A DNA stretch of 50,623 nucleotides from NCBI GenBank assembly GCA_964454265.1, contig CAYVXD010000012.1, positions 1-50,623 of the forward strand. Reading direction: 5' to 3'. The position numbers and the translations under genes are program-made. Positions 35,507 to 42,770 of this stretch are shown here, one piece after another (within the stretch, counting starts at the first letter, position 1; every line of letters begins with the position of its first letter). The notes under the pieces are model-generated. The model did not search any database and was not told the origin of the DNA. It saw nothing but the letters and a program-made list of their open reading frames with translations. Source of the stretch: JAUWMI01 sp964454265 (lineage in GTDB: Bacteria; Sumerlaeota; Sumerlaeia; MWCT01; JAUWMI01).

Positions 35507-35800
35507 TCAGATGTGTCCCTCAAATCTCTTGAGGACATCGGTTGCGATAATGCCAGAAAGCAAAAAGACCTTGTCGCGCGACTTTTCTCCTTGCAGCAAT
35601 GTGACCCGTGCCTTGCTCAGGCTAAGCGTTTTTGCAAGAAGCTCCCGGCATTGCTTGTTTGCTGCACCGCCAACTGGTGGCGCTTGAACACGAATTCTGA
35701 GACGTCCTTCGGCAATTCCCAGAATTTCGCTTTTTGACGCTCGCGGCTGCAACCGGATTCTGAGCAAACAACCTTCTTGGCAATCGGTAAAAGCTGGCAA
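35507..35800 (-). CDS. DUF167 (YggU-family) protein
   Basis: 97 residues from a TTG with GAGG about eight bases upstream. The family core is clear: LLRIRLQPRASKSEILG, LRIRVQAPPVGGAANKQCRELLAKTLSLSKARVTLLQGEKSRDK. Members are small alpha/beta proteins of unknown biochemical role, often beside housekeeping genes. It precedes punA by 58 bp on the same strand. Confidence 0.88.
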   Translation of the reverse strand: MPAFTDCQEGCLLRIRLQPRASKSEILGIAEGRLRIRVQAPPVGGAANKQCRELLAKTLSLSKARVTLLQGEKSRDKVFLLSGIIATDVLKRFEGHI

Positions 35801-36269
35801 ACGGCTTGCCTCATTTCACTCAGCGAGCGCAGAAGAACTTGCAATAAAAAACCGAGAAATCCTATGCATATCCCAATTTTTAAATGCGATACGCTACACC
35901 AGTAAGTCGAATCTTGTCAAGCGAAAACGGCTCTATTGTCAAGGCACCTTTAGCCAATCCTTGCCACTGAATTGATTAGAGTTACTATCATTTTACCTTG
36001 CTGAACTCGTGCTGTTAAACGATGGGAAGGCATTTCTGTATCTAATGCAAAGCAGGGTATGGTTGAGGCTCTCCAGGGCAATATGGGCATGAATTAGATG
36101 TAAGGCTGGCGCTAAATCAACACATGAGCCTGGGAGTTCCCAAGAGGTTAAGAAGTCAGAATCCTGGAATCTAATTAGGAAGCTACCTCCCTAAAATCGG
36201 GCCCTGTGTGGTTTGATTTGTGACATGCGATTAGTGTCCCGCCACTATAGAAGTGATGGATGGAAGCTG

Positions 36270-36323
36270 AAAAATGGGTACAGTCCACGCGCTCGTTCCT
36301 CGCTTGGGACAGCCCCAATTTTT
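36270..36323. repeat. Imperfect palindrome, AAAAATGGG...ACAGCCCCAATTTTT
   Basis: The left arm AAAAATGGGTACAGTCC pairs imperfectly with GGGACAGCCCCAATTTTT across a ~19-nt centre. The form resembles REP-like elements associated with RAYT transposases; no transposase gene is present here. Confidence 0.55.
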
Positions 36324-36360
36324 CTCTCTTTCATTTCAAATGTGGCGAAGCACTAGTTTT

Positions 36361-36411
36361 GGAGTGCGTCCGCCAAGGCGATAGCTACACTTCGTTCCGC
36401 TACCGCACTCC
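36361..36411. repeat. Palindrome with GGAGTGCG / CGCACTCC arms
   Basis: Eight-bp perfect arms at 36361-36368 and 36404-36411, with a centre holding CGATAGCTA and GCTACCG that can pair further. It ends 47 bp after the BMC gene's stop (minus strand), where it could terminate or protect the transcript. Confidence 0.6.
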
Positions 36412-36458
36412 AGAGTGTTAATCTCGCAGTTGCGACTGATAGATTAGAAGGAAAGGGA

Positions 36459-37004
36459 CTACAGGAGGCTTTGGCCAACATCGGGGTGAATGGACGGAAT
36501 TACAACAGACTGAACCAACAATCCCTGGTCGACGGGATATGCGGCGCCGGCCTCAACGGCTGCACGCACTGCAGAGACGTCGCCGCAAAGCGTAACGTAA
36601 GCCTTGCCGCCGAGCCCACGGGCAATGCGGACTTCCATGAGCTTAACCTTGGCCGCCTTGGCAGCGAGGTCTGCTGCCGCAATGCAGGCCGCACATGTGA
36701 GCGTTTCAATAACGCCTACTGCCAGGATTTCATCAACTGTGGTGGTTGCCATGAGGGCAGGGAAAATATCTGGATGCACATTGGGAATCATGAGCTCGTC
36801 AATGATGAGGTCCTGGCTTATCTCGCGTCCCGCAGCAAGCGACGCTGTCACCGAGGCAACGTCGCCACCGACAATGATAACAAATTTTCCTGAACAGACT
36901 GGCGCGGATTGCACAAGCGTAACAACCGCAGCTTTCATCATGACATCAGTGGCTTCGATACCTTTGGCAATACTACGGAATTCAAGAAGTCCGATTGCGT
37001 CCAT
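36459..37004 (-). CDS. Tandem-domain BMC shell protein, PduT-like
   Basis: 181 residues from the ATG at 37004, with GGAG eight bases upstream; a 13-codon extension from 37043 starts inside a palindrome and was rejected. Two BMC folds are in tandem: AIGLLEFRSIAKGIEATDVMMKAA with KFVIIVGGDVASV, and AVGVIETLTCAACIAAADLAAKAA with KAYVTLCGDVSAV. Spacing and sequence are close to PduT, including VCSGKF where PduT has ICPGKF. That cysteine (Cys37 here) is the one that in PduT trimers binds a [4Fe-4S] cluster at the pore. Shell proteins normally sit with cargo enzymes; here the neighbours are Fe-S and NifX-like proteins and no other shell gene is in the window. It ends the minus-strand cluster that starts at 41748. 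Confidence 0.93.
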   Translation of the reverse strand: MDAIGLLEFRSIAKGIEATDVMMKAAVVTLVQSAPVCSGKFVIIVGGDVASVTASLAAGREISQDLIIDELMIPNVHPDIFPALMATTTVDEILAVGVIETLTCAACIAAADLAAKAAKVKLMEVRIARGLGGKAYVTLCGDVSAVRAAVEAGAAYPVDQGLLVQSVVIPSIHPDVGQSLL

Positions 37005-37027
37005 ATTCAATGCTCCATCGAAAGCAG

Positions 37028-37057
37028 TGTAGGGGCAATTCATGAATTGCCCCTACA
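37028..37057. repeat. 30-bp perfect palindrome (GTAGGGGC family)
   Basis: TGTAGGGGCAATTCA pairs perfectly with TGAATTGCCCCTACA. It lies in the leader of the BMC gene, about 25 bp upstream of the start. Confidence 0.9.
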
Positions 37058-37146
37058 GCCCTCACATGGGTGATAAGTTGATACTGAAGTAACCGGATTT
37101 TTGTCAAGGGAAATGGCACTCTGCTCAGGGTGCGAGAAGGCAGGAT

Positions 37147-37177
37147 TGTAGGGGCAGGTTTGAAACCGGCCCCTACC
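37147..37177. repeat. Dispersed palindrome (GTAGGGGC family)
   Basis: TGTAGGGGCAGGTTT pairs with AAACCGGCCCCTAC, one mismatch from the copy at 24779. It lies between the BMC and NifX-like genes. Confidence 0.85.
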
Positions 37178-37192
37178 ACTTGTTATGTGCTC

Positions 37193-37588
37193 TTAATCTT
37201 TCCTGCAGATGCCCGTGTCGAGCGTCTGAAGGGTACCGCTGGCAAATTCGCTCGCTGCTCCCTGCACATCGGTCTCGCTGCAGAAGACTACCTTGATCCC
37301 ATGCCCGTGCAAATCAGCAACTAACCGCGGCCCCATACCGCGGCAGATGAACACCTGACAATCCGACAAAGCCCCAAGCAGCGAGTCGTGACGACCTGAG
37401 CCGCCAGAGCGCTGTCCACCCTTCGGTTCACCACTACAATTGCCCCGAGCCTGCAAGGTAAAGGTATTTGGTCGCACTTCACAGTCTACGATCTGCGCGT
37501 TCTGCACATCGTAGATCACAAAGCAGGCGCACCGGCCCGTATGGGCGGCAATGTTTTTTTCATCATCCGATGCTATAGCAATCTTCAT
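37193..37588 (-). CDS. NifX/NafY-family cofactor-binding protein
   Basis: 131 residues starting MKIAIASDDEKNIAAHTGRC, the family opening in which the His-x-Gly-Arg-Cys stretch lies near the cofactor site. FVIYDVQNAQIVDCEVRPN and the later VFICRGMGPRLVADLHGHGIKVVFCS match the RNase H-like fold. Six cysteines are spread through the chain. Relatives bind Fe-Mo or Mo-Cu sulfide clusters (NifX, NafY, orange protein). No nitrogenase gene is present, so a nitrogenase role is unlikely. It follows the ATPase gene by 65 bp. Confidence 0.87.
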   Translation of the reverse strand: MKIAIASDDEKNIAAHTGRCACFVIYDVQNAQIVDCEVRPNTFTLQARGNCSGEPKGGQRSGGSGRHDSLLGALSDCQVFICRGMGPRLVADLHGHGIKVVFCSETDVQGAASEFASGTLQTLDTGICRKD

Positions 37589-37653
37589 CGCTCCGAAATC
37601 CTCCTTGTTCCAATATCAAAATTGCCCAACTTTAGTGAAAAGGGTGTCACCTT

Positions 37654-38547
37654 TCATCTTCCATCGGTTTGGAGACGCTCATGCAGTGAATGCCATAAAT
37701 CCTCAAAGGCTTTCCGCAGAACAGACGCTTCAACTTCCACTACAGGTCGCCCCTGGAGCATGGCGTCTATCACAGCCCGATCAAACGGAATCTGAGCAAC
37801 CAAGGGTGCCCCTCGATCTTCCGCCATCTTCTGTATGTCTCGCGCAGCCTCAGGATTTAAATCCCATTTGTTGAGACAAGTCACGCATGGCACCCCGAAA
37901 TGCTCTGCCACCCAAATAATCCGCTCCAGCGCTTGCACTCCTGCGACAGTCGGCTCAACCACAAGAAGGGCCAGATTCACGCCGGATAAGGTGGCAATGA
38001 CCGGACACCCCGTACCCGGCGCGCCATCAACCAGAATGTAGCCTGCCCCGCGTTCTTTGGCCAACTCCAGTGCCCGGTCGCGCACGTGCGTAACCAGCTT
38101 GCCGGAGTTCTCGCGTCCCGGCTTAAGCCTGGCGTGTACCAATGGCCCATAGCTTGTTTCTGAAACATAACACTCCCCGGCGTCCATCTCCTTCATCGTA
38201 ATAGCGTCTTCGGGACAAACATGCTCACACACCTTACATCCTTCGCACTTGATAGCATCAATGCCGTAAACCCCATCTTGGATAATCACAGCATTGAATC
38301 GGCAGGCGCTGAGACACTCACCGCAGCTCGTACATTTCTCCAGATCAATCTGTGCAAGCAAGCCTGCACGGAAGGGCTGAATCTCAATCTGCCGTCCGCC
38401 AAGCACCAGCGGTAAGTTCGAGGCATCCACGTCGCAGTCTGCGAGCACCTTGTCTCCAGGCATCAATGCAGCCAGCGACGCCGCAACCGTCGTCTTCCCT
38501 GTTCCCCCTTTTCCGCTGATAATACAAAGCTGCTTAATTGTGTTCAT
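37654..38547 (-). CDS. MinD/ParA-type ATPase with inserted 2[4Fe-4S] ferredoxin domain
   Basis: 297 residues. The deviant Walker A is SGKGGTGKT (11-19), with switch and Walker B stretches DCDVDASNLP and ILVDGAPGTGCPV. Between them lie two ferredoxin motifs, CTSCGECLSAC and CEGCKVCEHVC, giving eight cysteines for two [4Fe-4S] clusters. This form always travels in pairs with a second copy and with NifX-like proteins. The family is related to Mrp/NBP35 cluster carriers; proposed roles are assembling or delivering Fe-S or metal-sulfur clusters. Its start overlaps the partner's stop by four bases. Confidence 0.93.
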   Translation of the reverse strand: MNTIKQLCIISGKGGTGKTTVAASLAALMPGDKVLADCDVDASNLPLVLGGRQIEIQPFRAGLLAQIDLEKCTSCGECLSACRFNAVIIQDGVYGIDAIKCEGCKVCEHVCPEDAITMKEMDAGECYVSETSYGPLVHARLKPGRENSGKLVTHVRDRALELAKERGAGYILVDGAPGTGCPVIATLSGVNLALLVVEPTVAGVQALERIIWVAEHFGVPCVTCLNKWDLNPEAARDIQKMAEDRGAPLVAQIPFDRAVIDAMLQGRPVVEVEASVLRKAFEDLWHSLHERLQTDGR

Positions 38548-39389
38548 CGCTTCTTGTCCCCAAACCGCGACTCAATCGCATCCAGTAATTCCTGAAATAC
38601 GCTGCGCCAATGTTCAGACACGAAAACCACCGGCTCACCGCGCGAATACGCTACTGCCAGACCTCTATCAAATGGAATTTCCAGCAGAACCGGAAGCCCT
38701 TTATCGCGACAGAACTCGCGCACCCCACTGTCGCCCAGATCACTCCGGTTGATAACCACGCCGCAGGGAAGCCCGAGAATCTTGACAACTTCACTCGCCA
38801 GCTGAAGATCGTGAAGACCGAACGGCGTCGGCTCTGTTACAAGCACACACGCATCGCACCCTTCGATCGCTGTGATCATCGCGCACGAAGTTCCAGGCGG
38901 CGCATCAACGATGACACATCCTTCATTGTTCGCCTCTTGTTTTACTCGACGAATCAATGGGCTGGGCATTGCTTCCCCGGCTTGCAGATCACCGGTGACT
39001 ACATTCACGCTTCCTGATACGCCAAATTGAATCAGACCGATCTTGCGCCGCTCTGGTGTGAGTGCATCTTCCGGACAGACGAGATAACACCCTCCGCAAT
39101 CCTTACAGAGCTCCGGTGTAATCAGCCATTGATCCGGAAGCACCACAAGTGCATTGTACGCGCAAAAATGCGCACAGTCGGCACAAAATGTGCACCGGTG
39201 CAGCAACACCCGTGGCACCGTAACATACACTGAAGAAATAGTGGAAATCTGCGGATGCAGGAAGAGCGCCACATCCGGGTCTTCCACGTCACAATCCAAC
39301 AGCTGCACATTTCCCCGCATCAGAGCCAGATTTACCGCAACCGTTGTTTTACCCGTGCCGCCCTTACCACTGGCAATTGCAATTTTCAC
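38544..39389 (-). CDS. MinD/ParA-type ATPase with inserted ferredoxin domain (partner copy)
   Basis: 281 residues from a GTG at 39389 with GAGGAG six bases upstream. An ATG further up at 39449 lies inside repeat DNA and was rejected. Walker A is ASGKGGTGKT, the switch stretch is LLDCDVEDPDV, and Walker B is CVIVDAPPGTSCAM. The ferredoxin region has CTFCADCAHFC and CKDCGGCYLVC. It is the paralogue of the gene at 37654 at roughly one third identity by eye, and the two probably form a heterodimer. A 128-bp tandem repeat separates it from the NifX-like gene upstream. Confidence 0.93.
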   Translation of the reverse strand: MKIAIASGKGGTGKTTVAVNLALMRGNVQLLDCDVEDPDVALFLHPQISTISSVYVTVPRVLLHRCTFCADCAHFCAYNALVVLPDQWLITPELCKDCGGCYLVCPEDALTPERRKIGLIQFGVSGSVNVVTGDLQAGEAMPSPLIRRVKQEANNEGCVIVDAPPGTSCAMITAIEGCDACVLVTEPTPFGLHDLQLASEVVKILGLPCGVVINRSDLGDSGVREFCRDKGLPVLLEIPFDRGLAVAYSRGEPVVFVSEHWRSVFQELLDAIESRFGDKKR

Positions 39390-39428
39390 GCTCGTCTCCT
39401 CATAGCCAATGTACGCCGGTAGCACAGG

Positions 39429-39684
39429 CATCCTTGCCTGTGCACTCATGCAGCTGAAAACAGGCTAGAAGCCTGTTCTACCCTATTGAGTTTAGCGCCT
39501 TAGCCACCCATACATAACCAGTACTGCAGACACTGCCGCCCCCTTGGTAGCTCACGCATCCTTGCCTGTGCACTCATGCAGCTGAAAACAGGCTAGAAGC
39601 CTGTTCCACCCTATTGAGTTTAGCGCCTTAGCCACCCATACATAACCAGTACTGCAGACACTGCCGCCCCCTGCCGGTAGCACA
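39429..39684. repeat. 128-bp tandem duplication carrying palindromes
   Basis: Two copies, starting at 39429 and 39557, are nearly identical, and a third fragment begins near 39676. Each copy carries the hairpin halves GCACAGGC/GCCTGTGC and AACAGGC/GCCTGTT with GGTAG/CTACC ends. It fills the 345-bp gap between the ATPase and NifX-like genes, so it may sit within one operon transcript. Confidence 0.85.
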
Positions 39685-39734
39685 GGCATCCCTGCACGCC
39701 AGAGGCGCATCTTCGACCTGTAGCAACCGAAATC

Positions 39735-40103
39735 TCAGCGCATGCCACTGTGAGGCGGAACAGTGCTGTTGCTGATTTCGCTCAACTCGCCTTTGTTTAA
39801 GCGTGCGATCACCTCTCGAACCAAGCCACTAACGCCAGCATAAACTTTGACCTTCCCCGCACGCAATACATTGTAGGCATTTGGCCCTACGTTACCCGTC
39901 AAGACGGCCTCCGCTCCCTCTCGGATAGCCCATTGGGCAGTCTGGGTGCCTGCTCCACCACCAGCAGCTGCAGACTCGTTCTGTCCACCGCCGACGATCT
40001 CACCGGTCTGCGAATCTATAATGAGCAGGTAAGCACACCGCCCGAACCGGGGATCCACCATCGTGTCCAGGTTATTATCACTTGCCGAGATAGCAATTTT
40101 CAT
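39735..40103 (-). CDS. NifX/NafY-family cofactor-binding protein (second)
   Basis: 122 residues, MKIAISASDNNLDTMVDPRFGRCAYLLI, with the DPRFGRC signature typical of the 'dinitrogenase iron-molybdenum cofactor biosynthesis' family. The later part, AVLTGNVGPNAYNVLRAGKVKVYAG, carries the conserved Gly-Pro-Asn-Ala loop. The start has AAAGGAGGG well placed. It is closer to the canonical family than the copy at 37193. The region upstream has a small palindrome, GGAGA-ACTGA-TCTCC (40141-40155), that could be an operator or attenuator. Confidence 0.9.
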   Translation of the reverse strand: MKIAISASDNNLDTMVDPRFGRCAYLLIIDSQTGEIVGGGQNESAAAGGGAGTQTAQWAIREGAEAVLTGNVGPNAYNVLRAGKVKVYAGVSGLVREVIARLNKGELSEISNSTVPPHSGMR

Positions 40104-40168
40104 GAGTAGCGACCCTCCTTTACAATCGGAATCAAAGATAGGAGAACTGATCTCCTCAGTACGCGTGA

Positions 40169-40336
40169 TTAGTCCGGCTCCACAGGCCGGGTCTGGTGCA
40201 ATCTATCATACGCACGACAGAAGGGACACAGTCTTTCAATTTTCCTCGCCCATACCGCATACCCACTCTGAGGCCATTTTCGCCGGGCCATGCACAACGG
40301 GCAGCATACACACACCCTTGCCAGGAAACGTTGCAT
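40169..40336 (-). CDS. Small Cys-rich protein, possible zinc or Fe-S binder
   Basis: 55 residues from the ATG at 40336, with GGGGAG about ten bases upstream. Two cysteine groups are present: VCVCCPLC near residue 10 and LCPFCRAYDRLHQ near residue 37. Basic and aromatic residues separate them. It lies in correct orientation and spacing (66 and 65 bp) between the DUF5320 and NifX-like genes. I do not recognise a named family. The 'CPFCRAY' tail looks conserved rather than random, but the reading is tentative. Confidence 0.45.
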   Translation of the reverse strand: MQRFLARVCVCCPLCMARRKWPQSGYAVWARKIERLCPFCRAYDRLHQTRPVEPD

Positions 40337-40402
40337 CTCGCATATTCTCCCCAAAAGGATTGGGAGAGTGGTTTTTCAGTGCCACTCCCCTATGAACCCC
40401 AC

Positions 40403-40798
40403 TCAGTCTTCTTTCTTCTCCTGGGCTTCCATCTCAGTGATGCGGGATTCGATCGCGCTGAGTTGCTCTTTGAGGAATTCTGCCTGGGCTTGCAAGCCCT
40501 TTATCTCTTCTTCCACTGAGAAAGAGACTGGCGGAACACCTGGATAAGATGGAGGAACATACCCGTAAGCGGCCGAGCTCGCAGGCCACGCACGTGTACG
40601 CCACCCCAGGCCACGGCCTCCTCCCCAGGTGCGGCCTCGGCCACCCCCCCAGGGAATACCACCGCGTCCAACACCACGCAATGCCCCGGGATATTCATAA
40701 GCCGGCGACCCCATAGGCATGGGCACGGCACACAACCCACGGCCCCCTCCAGTCATCGGACCCATGCCCATTGGTCCAGTTCCATCCATACCTGGCAT
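40403..40798 (-). CDS. DUF5320-type Gly/Met-rich protein with C-terminal coiled coil
   Basis: 131 residues from the ATG at 40798, with AAAGGAG upstream. It opens MPGMDGTGPMGMGPMTGGGRG, the hallmark of the DUF5320 family. Gly/Arg/Trp-rich sequence follows, then a charged coiled coil (VEEEIKGLQAQAEFLKEQLS...ITEMEAQEKKED). These small proteins accompany NifX-like and MinD-ferredoxin genes in many anaerobes. Their function is unknown. Six codons upstream an ATG (40816) lacks a ribosome-binding site. Confidence 0.85.
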   Translation of the reverse strand: MPGMDGTGPMGMGPMTGGGRGLCAVPMPMGSPAYEYPGALRGVGRGGIPWGGGRGRTWGGGRGLGWRTRAWPASSAAYGYVPPSYPGVPPVSFSVEEEIKGLQAQAEFLKEQLSAIESRITEMEAQEKKED

Positions 40799-40943
40799 TG
40801 TCCTCACTCCTTTCATATCTTTTAAGATGTATTTTGTTTCCGTTAATCAAATAATGTGACGCGGTGCGTTTCTGTTGCAGTTTTCCATGTCATGGAATTC
40901 TGCGAGATTTCCCAACGGCAAAATGCAATGATTTGACCTGGTC

Positions 40944-41186
40944 TTATGTCTCACATGGCGGCTCGTCGCAGCGCGTCTCGCGACCGCAGCACGGGCTGTT
41001 TTTATCACACTCCGCTCGATGTGGCCTTCTGGAACTCTGCATGCCAACAGCCGGGAGCGAAAGAAGCCGTTGAAGGCTCGGTGAGTTACAGTGACTGCAC
41101 TGAATCGCATCCTCGTCCTGCTCAGATCGGATCAGCAGCTCCGTCACACCCCCACATTTCTGACAGCGATACTCGTATATCGGCAT
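40944..41186 (-). CDS. FmdB-family zinc-ribbon protein
   Basis: 80 residues: MPIYEYRCQKCG, then ..IQCSHCNSPSLQRLLS, the FmdB zinc ribbon with C8-x2-C and a second C-x2-C. A second Cys/His-rich half (AECDKNSPCCGRETRCDEPPC) is unusual. FmdB proteins are small presumed regulators or metal-binding proteins, originally found in methylotroph amide uptake. It lies 43 bp downstream of the DUF134 gene. Confidence 0.85.
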   Translation of the reverse strand: MPIYEYRCQKCGGVTELLIRSEQDEDAIQCSHCNSPSLQRLLSLPAVGMQSSRRPHRAECDKNSPCCGRETRCDEPPCET

Positions 41187-41229
41187 AGTGCGCTCACCTC
41201 ATTGCTCAGAGAAGTCATCATAACAGTTA

Positions 41230-41748
41230 TCAGAATTGTCTTCCTCCACCTCCGCGGCCAAAGCCAGGTCCTTTGCCAAACCCCCGACCTGCGCCTCCAG
41301 CACCACCTGGGCCACCCCGGCCGCGTCCGCCGCCGCGTTCCTCTGGCGCCCGCTGAAAATTCGGACTTCCACATTGCGGACACGCCTGCGGACGACCGGT
41401 ACCGCGCGGCTCCTGCCACCCGTGCCCACAATCTGCACATAAAAACGTCCTCTGGTCAACCACCTGAACCACACCCCCTTCGATTCGAAGTGCTTTTCCC
41501 TGAAAAATCGCCTCAGCCACCTTGCGTCGGGCTGATTCCACAATCCGGCCAAACGTGGCGCGCGAAACCCCGAGACTCTCTCCGCTTTTCTCGTGATGGT
41601 TGCCCTCCAGGTCTGCCAATCGCAAAGCCTCTGCTTCATCCAATGTCAAACACACCTCTTCCAGGAACCGCAGAGGAATTCCTTGGGGCTTGAGATATAA
41701 GCCAAGAGGCTGGCCAGCTATCCAACGGCGTCGTTTTGGCCGAGGCAT
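41230..41748 (-). CDS. DUF134-family helix-turn-helix regulator with zinc ribbon
   Basis: 172 residues from the ATG at 41748 (MPRPKRRRW). The family HTH is LTLDEAEALRLADLEGNHHEKSGESLGVSRATFGRIVESARRKVAEAI. A C-x2-C plus C-x2-C ribbon follows (LCADCGHGW, ACPQCGS), then a Gly/Arg-rich tail. DUF134 proteins are sigma-70 region-4-like regulators found next to NifX and MinD-ferredoxin genes. Being first gene of the cluster and lying just behind a promoter buried in palindromes, it probably autoregulates the operon. The tail resembles RGG RNA-binding stretches but may be simply flexible. Confidence 0.9.
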   Translation of the reverse strand: MPRPKRRRWIAGQPLGLYLKPQGIPLRFLEEVCLTLDEAEALRLADLEGNHHEKSGESLGVSRATFGRIVESARRKVAEAIFQGKALRIEGGVVQVVDQRTFLCADCGHGWQEPRGTGRPQACPQCGSPNFQRAPEERGGGRGRGGPGGAGGAGRGFGKGPGFGRGGGGRQF

Positions 41749-41777
41749 TTTCCCGGAGCTCTCCTTGAGAATCTTAA

Positions 41778-41812
41778 TTATGAGCATATGCTCATAAGTC
41801 CGCTTATGTCAA
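41778..41812 (-). promoter_or_regulatory. Promoter with overlapping palindromic operator for the DUF134 cluster
   Basis: On the minus strand, TTGACA (41812-41807) is followed after 18 bp by TATGCT (41788-41783), a plausible -35/-10 pair. The -10 region lies inside a perfect 20-bp palindrome, TTATGAGCATATGCTCATAA (41778-41797). A second inverted repeat, CATAAG-TCCG-CTTATG (41793-41808), fills the spacer. A dimeric repressor here would block the promoter. Confidence 0.6.
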
Positions 41813-41967
41813 GCTTTATCTCCGTACGTGCCGTTCGTTAGCTAACTCTCGCAATTTCAATAATAAAGCGAGCAAATTATATGCAGAGCGACAAAAGGTG
41901 CGATAAATCCTCCACAGGCGGACAGGTCACAGCGCCATAAGGAAACCGAACTCCCGGACATCTTCAT

Positions 41968-42041
41968 TGTCACTCTGAATGAACCGAAGAGTCTTCAGAC
42001 CACGAGATTCTTCGTCCGCCTGCGGCGACTCAGAATGACAG
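41968..42041. repeat. Inverted repeat, TGTCACTCTGA ... TCAGAATGACA
   Basis: Arms about 11 bp long with inner CGAAGAG/TTCTTCG complementarity. The type is widespread in bacterial genomes as a dispersed element. A related sequence, CATCCTGAGGAGCGAAGC, occurs at the right end of the window. Confidence 0.65.
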
Positions 42042-42216
42042 ATTGGAGCACTCTGAACAGACAGCGATTGGGACTCCGGTGGCAAAAGATACTCCTGGAA
42101 GGGGTTATTAGGCGCTGTATCGGAATTGACGAACATCGGGTCATGGGATAAACTTCAACTCAAAAATATGGTCGCATTTCCCCGACATTCTATTTTTTCT
42201 GTGTGCGAAGATAAGA

Positions 42217-42244
42217 CGGGAGCACGTTTAAAACGTGCCTCTAC
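42217..42244. repeat. Dispersed palindrome (GGGAGCACG core)
   Basis: GGGAGCACGTTT pairs with AAACGTGCCTC, then TAC. It is a diverged member of the GTAGGGGC family. Confidence 0.7.
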
Positions 42245-42416
42245 AATTATTCCCATGCCCCCTGCTTGGTGACATAATAGTCATTTCTCTCGGTCTTCCC
42301 GAGAACCTGCCGTAAGCCCCCCCAAAAAAGTGTGCAACTCAGGGTGAGCACTCTGAATCGCCGCGAAACTACGGCATGAGCAACATGAGATATGGTGACG
42401 CAGACGGAGTAGTTCA

Positions 42417-42770
42417 ATGATGAGTCTGAAAGAGGTGAATGAGCGGCTTGACGCGCTCTGGGTCGAGGCTGAGCAATTTATCGAAGCCTACTTTCGTGCC
42501 CACAAAGAAGAGGTTGTTCATGCTGATGGCCGAACGCTCTTTGTGCCCCAGATACCGGACATGCGCGAATTCAGCCTCCTCTGCACTTGCCTTAAGCGCA
42601 TTCACGAAGGACGCAGACTTTCACGGATGGGTGAAACACAGAATGGCGCTGACACAGCAGCAAATTCAAATCATTCGGACATCGTCAACAAAGAAATTTC
42701 TCACCTCCTTAGCCAGTTGCAAGAACGCAACGCTAAAGAAGAAGCTGCTTCGAATTCGCTGCCAGACTGA
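42417..42770 (+). CDS. Small helical protein upstream of the terminase (possible small subunit)
   Basis: 117 residues from the first of two adjacent ATGs, with GGAG nine bases upstream. Its helices (LKEVNERLDALWVEAEQFIEAYFRAHKEE) and acidic, then Ser/Asn-rich tail carry no domain I recognise. Its 3' end overlaps the large-subunit start by 128 nt in another frame. Position suggests a terminase small subunit, which recognises packaging DNA, but nothing in the sequence proves it. Confidence 0.5.
   Translation: MMSLKEVNERLDALWVEAEQFIEAYFRAHKEEVVHADGRTLFVPQIPDMREFSLLCTCLKRIHEGRRLSRMGETQNGADTAANSNHSDIVNKEISHLLSQLQERNAKEEAASNSLPD

Larger units (their letters stand above)
35801..36458. other. Non-coding stretch between the housekeeping group and the Fe-S cluster
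   Basis: No gene seen on either strand. The right half holds two palindromic elements (36270 and 36361). Confidence 0.5.
41813..42416. other. Non-coding stretch upstream of the terminase genes
   Basis: No gene seen. It holds an inverted repeat of the TGTCATTCTGA type at 41968 and a palindrome at 42217. Confidence 0.5.

Noticed and set aside
35801..36458. tRNA or other stable RNA in the 650-bp gap
   Set aside because: I looked for cloverleaf arms and a CCA-type acceptor end and found only palindromic repeats.
39429..39684. Possible CRISPR array
   Set aside because: The units are 128-bp direct tandem copies without unique spacers, and no cas genes are present.
37193..40103. Nitrogen-fixation locus
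   Set aside because: NifX-like proteins are present, but there is no nifHDK, nifE/N or nifB; the family has many non-nitrogenase members.
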